Assembly: GCA_037501455.1 (NCBI GenBank)
Contig: CM074855.1
Location: forward strand, 36,985,001 to 37,049,000
Source: Lantana camara
Taxonomy: Eukaryota > Streptophyta > Magnoliopsida > Lamiales > Verbenaceae
Length of the DNA stretch: 64,000 nucleotides
Direction of reading: 5' to 3'
Positions 60,922-64,000 of the stretch are shown here, one piece after another (position 1 is the stretch's first letter; every line of letters starts with the position of its first letter). Position numbers and translations under genes: made by a program. The notes under the pieces are model-generated. The model had not been told where the DNA came from. It did no database searches and saw nothing but the letters and a program-made list of their open reading frames with translations.

Positions 60922-60922
60922 T
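60863..60922 (+). repeat. (CT)n-(CA)n compound microsatellite
   Basis: CTCTCT... passes directly into CACACA... over about 60 bp within the Tat interior. Confidence 0.95.
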
Positions 60923-61460
60923 AGCCTTCCAACATGGTGTTTATTTTGAGAGGGTGGAAGTATTTGTTTTGAAGAAAGGGCCTAAAGAATGCCTACTCTA
61001 ATGTTAGTTTGCATAATCGGAGAAGGAAAATTGTTAGTAAAATACCTAAAAGCTGTTTATGAGAAATGCACAACGAGCGCTTGGTCGCCAAAAAAGTGCT
61101 AGTTGCCAGAAGCTCTAAGTGCTTAAGAAGTTCAGAAAATACAAAGTGTAGAATGAAGAAGACTTTTCCTCTTTATAGGGAAAAAGTTGGTGGATTTCAG
61201 GCAAAAATTCAAAATGTAATCATTCCTACCTAGAAAACTACACCAGTTTAGTGAAATGTTGCCCATGTCTAGGACACACGTGCAGTTTTCGAATTTCTCT
61301 CGTCCACGTGCCACCTTTTCAGCAGACACATCAAGGTCAAGTGCTTACTCCAGCCCCATCTCATTAAATGTGTTGTAATCAAGCGCGCAAAATCCTACCT
61401 TAAGAATTGTCCCTCGAGATTCAAAATAACTCTACATGTCACAACAATGTGACTATAGAG

Positions 61461-61472
61461 ATGGGGGACAAA
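61461..61472 (+). other. Polypurine tract of Tat-type element
   Basis: ATGGGGGACAAA immediately before the 3' LTR (TGATCTAGC). Confidence 0.7.
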
Positions 61473-62166
61473 TGATCTAGCTTAATTGTGACTTGGACTC
61501 ACCATCGTCCGAATCCCATTTATTGGGGCTAAGTCCAATAAAATAACTAAAAGGCGCCCCTCGGCTGCCAGAGGTCTGATACCGCATGAGTATCCCTTGA
61601 GCAGTTAAGCTAAGTGCAATTCAGGGGTACCATACCCTCTCGAATACTCCGAGGGCCCCACCCCTCGAAAATAGCCCAGCACACTCTGACGCTCTATACA
61701 TGGTAGTACGCCAACTACAACCACCTTTACAGCTGCTTTTCCAGGCCTACGGATGCTTTTTCCTAACTTCCCTTCCATTGGGCTACGTGTCTAGGGAAAC
61801 ATCCTTTATACTTTCATGTCACAGAATTACTCAAAGGCCCCTGCCATACTCCTATGTATACTATAGTTATTTTCACTCCTAAGTAATCTATTCTAAGCAT
61901 CCCTAAGCAATTCTTGCACTTTTTCTCTCAAAGTTCACTTAAATCTTCATATAAGGTTGACTGAGTTAAGGATCGGATAGCCAAAACTGGACATTCCCCC
62001 CATATTCCCCCAGCTTGGTCTTATAACGTCTGTGTTTTCCTAGTAGATCGAACCCAAAACTAGCTCAAACACAATAATCTTCATTCCGAGTGCCACTCTC
62101 GCTCGAGTTACTCCCACATTATAAATTATGAATGATTGTATGCTGACATCGGCTCACACATCGTCA
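61473..62166 (+). repeat. 3' LTR of Tat-type element
   Basis: 694 bp, TGATCTAGCTTAA...CACACATCGTCA, partner of 44529-45233; followed by the GATTA duplication. Confidence 0.9.
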
Positions 62167-62171
62167 GATTA

Positions 62172-62811
62172 GTCTTATAAATATCTTGTTTCAAATTAAT
62201 CAATAAATATAAATATATTTATGAATTTATATATAATATAGTCTTGTCGTGTCCTAAATTTTAAAATACATAAGTAAATTCACATAAATATATGTTAAAT
62301 TGATCACTTAAATAAATATTCTAAACATTGGTGATTCATAATGTATATACCTTAAATATAATGAATATCATTCCAATATAAACTTGTATGCCAATATTTA
62401 CAGAAAAATATTAGGTAACCAAAAACTTTAGGTATGAAATTAGTTCATCATAGAAATATTAAAATATCCTTAAATAGCATACTTTGAAAAAGTTAAATGT
62501 TAGGTAGATACAAAACTAAAATAGTTACATCAAACTCCCTAAGATTTCGGTAATTGCATTAACCTCCTTATTACCTTCGAGTTATTTATTACATGTATCC
62601 CTTGTGTTTCAGCATATTAGGGATAAAATAATAAAATCATACATTCAATTAAATTTAACAGAGAAGATGACGAACCACGAAGGAATTTATAATTTCTCAA
62701 ATTTCAGGAGATAATTTATAATTTTGTCAAATCTGGAGTGTTTGTTATCCTCTAAGATTAGAAGATGAAAGAAATGAAGAATTGTAAGCTGATAGGATGA
62801 TGATTGATTAC
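62172..62811 (-). other. Intron 2, 5' part
   Basis: AT-rich non-coding sequence between the Tat element and exon 2; donor GTAATC at its right edge (minus strand). Nothing else seen. Confidence 0.8.
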
Positions 62812-62944
62812 CATTTAGGTTGAATCTATACTTTTAAGGATCAACTGTTTTGTAGTCGTCAAAGTCCACTTTGTGGAACATCTCCATCTCCCATGTCTTC
62901 ACTATGTTTTGAACCTTTTCTTCAAGCGAGCCAGGAGGCCATAT
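62812..62944 (-). pseudogene. Pathogen-related gene exon 2, contains TAA
   Basis: 133 bp beginning IWPPGSLEEKVQNIVKTWEM after acceptor CTCAATAG, continuing with MFHKVDFDDYKTVDP and then TAA (62834-62836) where relatives have Lys, then KYRFNLN and the first base of a split Gly codon. The donor GTAATC and the phase are intact, so the stop looks like a point change, not a mis-set exon boundary. Confidence 0.92.
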
Positions 62945-63502
62945 CTATTGAGCACACTGAATTAAAATTACCTCTAGTAATAAATTTGTTACAATTATGC
63001 ATGATACATAGATAATTACAAGTACCCTTAGAAGGTTTAATTCAATTTTATTTTTTTTTTTCAAATCTCAAAATTAAAAATTTACGAAAAAAAATCAATA
63101 AAACTTTAATAACGATTTAAGAAAAACACCATGAGAACTCATCAGAAACTACCAAAAACACCATATTCGGAGTATTAAGTTCCAGGGACATTTGTAATTA
63201 TCCCTAATATATACTAGAGGAATTAAACATTGGAAAAACACGATTATATTATAGAAAATTCCCAAAAAACTACCAGAAATACCACCCCTTAGGTATTAAA
63301 TTCCTAAGGATATTTGTAATTATCCCGAAAGTAAGTATACGAGAGAAATTAACCATTAAAAAAGAACGGTTATACTATAAGAAAAATTCCCGTAATATAT
63401 CATGGGTGGAAACTTTCATAAAAACAAAACAAAAAGTAACTAATAAACATGATCAATATGTTATTTTCTAACTATTAGCAACTACTAATAAATAAATTAG
63501 AC
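62945..63502 (-). other. Intron 1 of pathogen-related gene
   Basis: 558 bp, GTCTAA...CAATAG. Holds two diverged tandem copies (about 63145-63265 and 63266-63390) of a unit with GAAACTACCAAAAACACC and GGACATTTGTAATTATCCC. Confidence 0.8.
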
Positions 63503-63640
63503 CTTGGTTCTGCCTTCTTCAAAGAGCTTGTTAACCACGTCATAGTTCGGTGCAGAACCATATCTCCATTTAACGTTCTTCACATCTTCTTCATTCAAAT
63601 AGGATCTCTATTTTTCTGCACTGATATTTGATGATGTCAT
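63503..63640 (-). pseudogene. Pathogen-related gene exon 1, contains TAG
   Basis: 46 codons from ATG at 63638-63640: MTSSNISAEK, then TAG (63608-63610) where relatives have Tyr, then RSYLNEEDVKNVKWRYGSAP and on to LFEEGRTK at the donor AAG/GTCTAA. The start is chosen because it lies in frame and gives the usual short Ser/Thr-rich N-terminus. No downstream in-frame ATG avoids both stops. Confidence 0.9.
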
Positions 63641-64000
63641 TAGAGGAGATGTTATTCGTTCATTCATCACTGAAGTCGAAGCTTAAATATTGGTGGTAGT
63701 AGGTGGGAGGTGGCTATGTCCACAAGTAATAATTTTATTTTCCTGAGGTCATTTTTGGTCAAAGTGAAATGAATTTCTTCATCAATGATATGATCCACAA
63801 TAATAATAAGTATTTTTAGACTTATCTATGTTCAGAAATAAAACAATGTCTACTTTTGGAGTTTTTCTTCCAAATAAGTTTGAGAAAACCAATTTGAATA
63901 TAGATATCGATCCATTTACCACTAAACGCAATATTTAATTAAATGTATAACGGTATAAATGATATGATGAAATGGAGTGGAAATAGAATGAGTCACATTC
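63641..64000 (-). promoter_or_regulatory. Putative promoter of the pathogen-related gene
   Basis: Upstream of the ATG on the minus strand: a weak TATA-like ATATTTAA (63683-63690) next to CCAAT-like CACCAAT, and a W-box core TTGACC (plus GGTCAA 63757-63762) about 120 bp upstream. W-boxes bind WRKY factors and are common in defence-gene promoters; whether this one works is inference. The rest is AT-rich without other clear signals. Confidence 0.4.

Larger units (their letters stand above)
44529..62166 (+). mobile_element. Tat-type Ty3/gypsy element without gag-pol, TSD GATTA
   Basis: Two diverged LTRs (44529-45233 and 61473-62166) in direct orientation, flanked by GATTA at 44524-44528 and 62167-62171. 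After the 5' LTR comes TTTTGGTGTTGTTTGTGAGA, a worn form of the TTTGGCGCCGTTTGTGGGA box found at this place in Tat/Athila elements. Before the 3' LTR lies ATGGGGGACAAA. The element's own interior is only about 3.2 kb (45234-45320, 55428-56697 and about 59675-61472), with no gag or pol recognised and an antisense ORF remnant near the 3' end, a known feature of Tat elements. It sits in intron 2 of the pathogen-related gene and hosts two further insertions. Confidence 0.9.
39020..63640 (-). pseudogene. Pathogen-related protein gene, four exons, two nonsense codons
   Basis: Exons 63503-63640, 62812-62944, 39804-40105 and 39020-39175 join to 729 bp (242 codons plus stop), the usual length for plant pathogen-related proteins of the barley PRPX type, a family with an NTF2/SnoaL-like fold and no firmly established biochemical activity. 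All introns are GT-AG and the phases match (0, 1, 0). Recognisable family blocks are WRYGSAPNYDVVNKLFEEG, WPPGSLEEKVQ, KLGGGYN, VYKFRHWGFMEGPFKGHAPT, EFFYDRGELLG and CPFLKNTG. Codon 11 is TAG (63608-63610) and exon 2 has TAA (62834-62836), so a full protein cannot be made; I call it a pseudogene unless these are sequencing errors. Introns 1 and 3 are 558 and 628 bp; intron 2 is 22,706 bp because of nested retrotransposons. Confidence 0.9.

Noticed and set aside
61132..61329. Small minus-strand ORF near the Tat 3' LTR
   Set aside because: No recognisable family and it lies downstream of the antisense domain in decayed sequence; could be chance.

Overview
The window is plant nuclear DNA, most likely from a eudicot with a large, retrotransposon-rich genome. 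No prokaryotic, organellar, rRNA or tRNA gene was seen. Almost everything is LTR retrotransposon in several nested layers around one ordinary plant gene, a pathogen-related protein gene on the minus strand whose four exons lie at 63503-63640, 62812-62944, 39804-40105 and 39020-39175. All splice sites are intact and the phases agree, but two in-frame stop codons suggest a pseudogene, and intron 2 has been swollen to 22.7 kb by retrotransposons.

Layout. 1-11208: a non-autonomous element with very long LTRs (3943 bp) and only 625 bp between them, followed by a third LTR copy in inverted orientation; LTR 2 and LTR 3 form a 7.9 kb near-perfect palindrome with a 2-nt spacer. 11209-17969 and 38785-38893: an old, decayed Ty1/copia element (minus strand; gag/protease, end of RT, RNase H and 5' LTR recognisable) interrupted by a solo LTR at 12441-15641 (TSD TGACA) and by a Ty3/gypsy element. 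17970-38784: that chromovirus-like gypsy element (minus, TSD ATACC), itself split inside its RNase H by a young Ty1/copia element at 22822-32936 (plus, TSD TCTGC, two 1949-bp LTRs). 38894-40105: 3' end of the host gene. 40106-62811: giant intron 2, holding a GTGTCCG-rich repeat cut by a solo LTR at 41426-44043 (TSD TATTT), and a Tat-type element at 44529-62166 (TSD GATTA) without recognisable gag-pol but with an antisense ORF remnant. Inside the Tat element sit a decayed gypsy element (45321-55427, minus, with a chimeric 3' LTR) and another LTR (56698 to about 59669). 62812-64000: exons 2 and 1 and the promoter side of the gene.

The gypsy-type LTRs, though diverged, share a common architecture: a TGTAACGCCCC-like start, a cluster of short GC-rich palindromes about 35-50% of the way in, then conserved blocks (GGCTGACGG, CGGAGGAAGAAGG, ACTCGCCGG, CTCAGTC, GCTAGGCGGG), GCGGGGGATGTG, and a GCTACA-like end. 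The non-autonomous element shares leader, primer-binding site and polypurine tract with the coding gypsy elements, so it was probably mobilised by them. Identity estimates are by eye; no alignment or database search was run.
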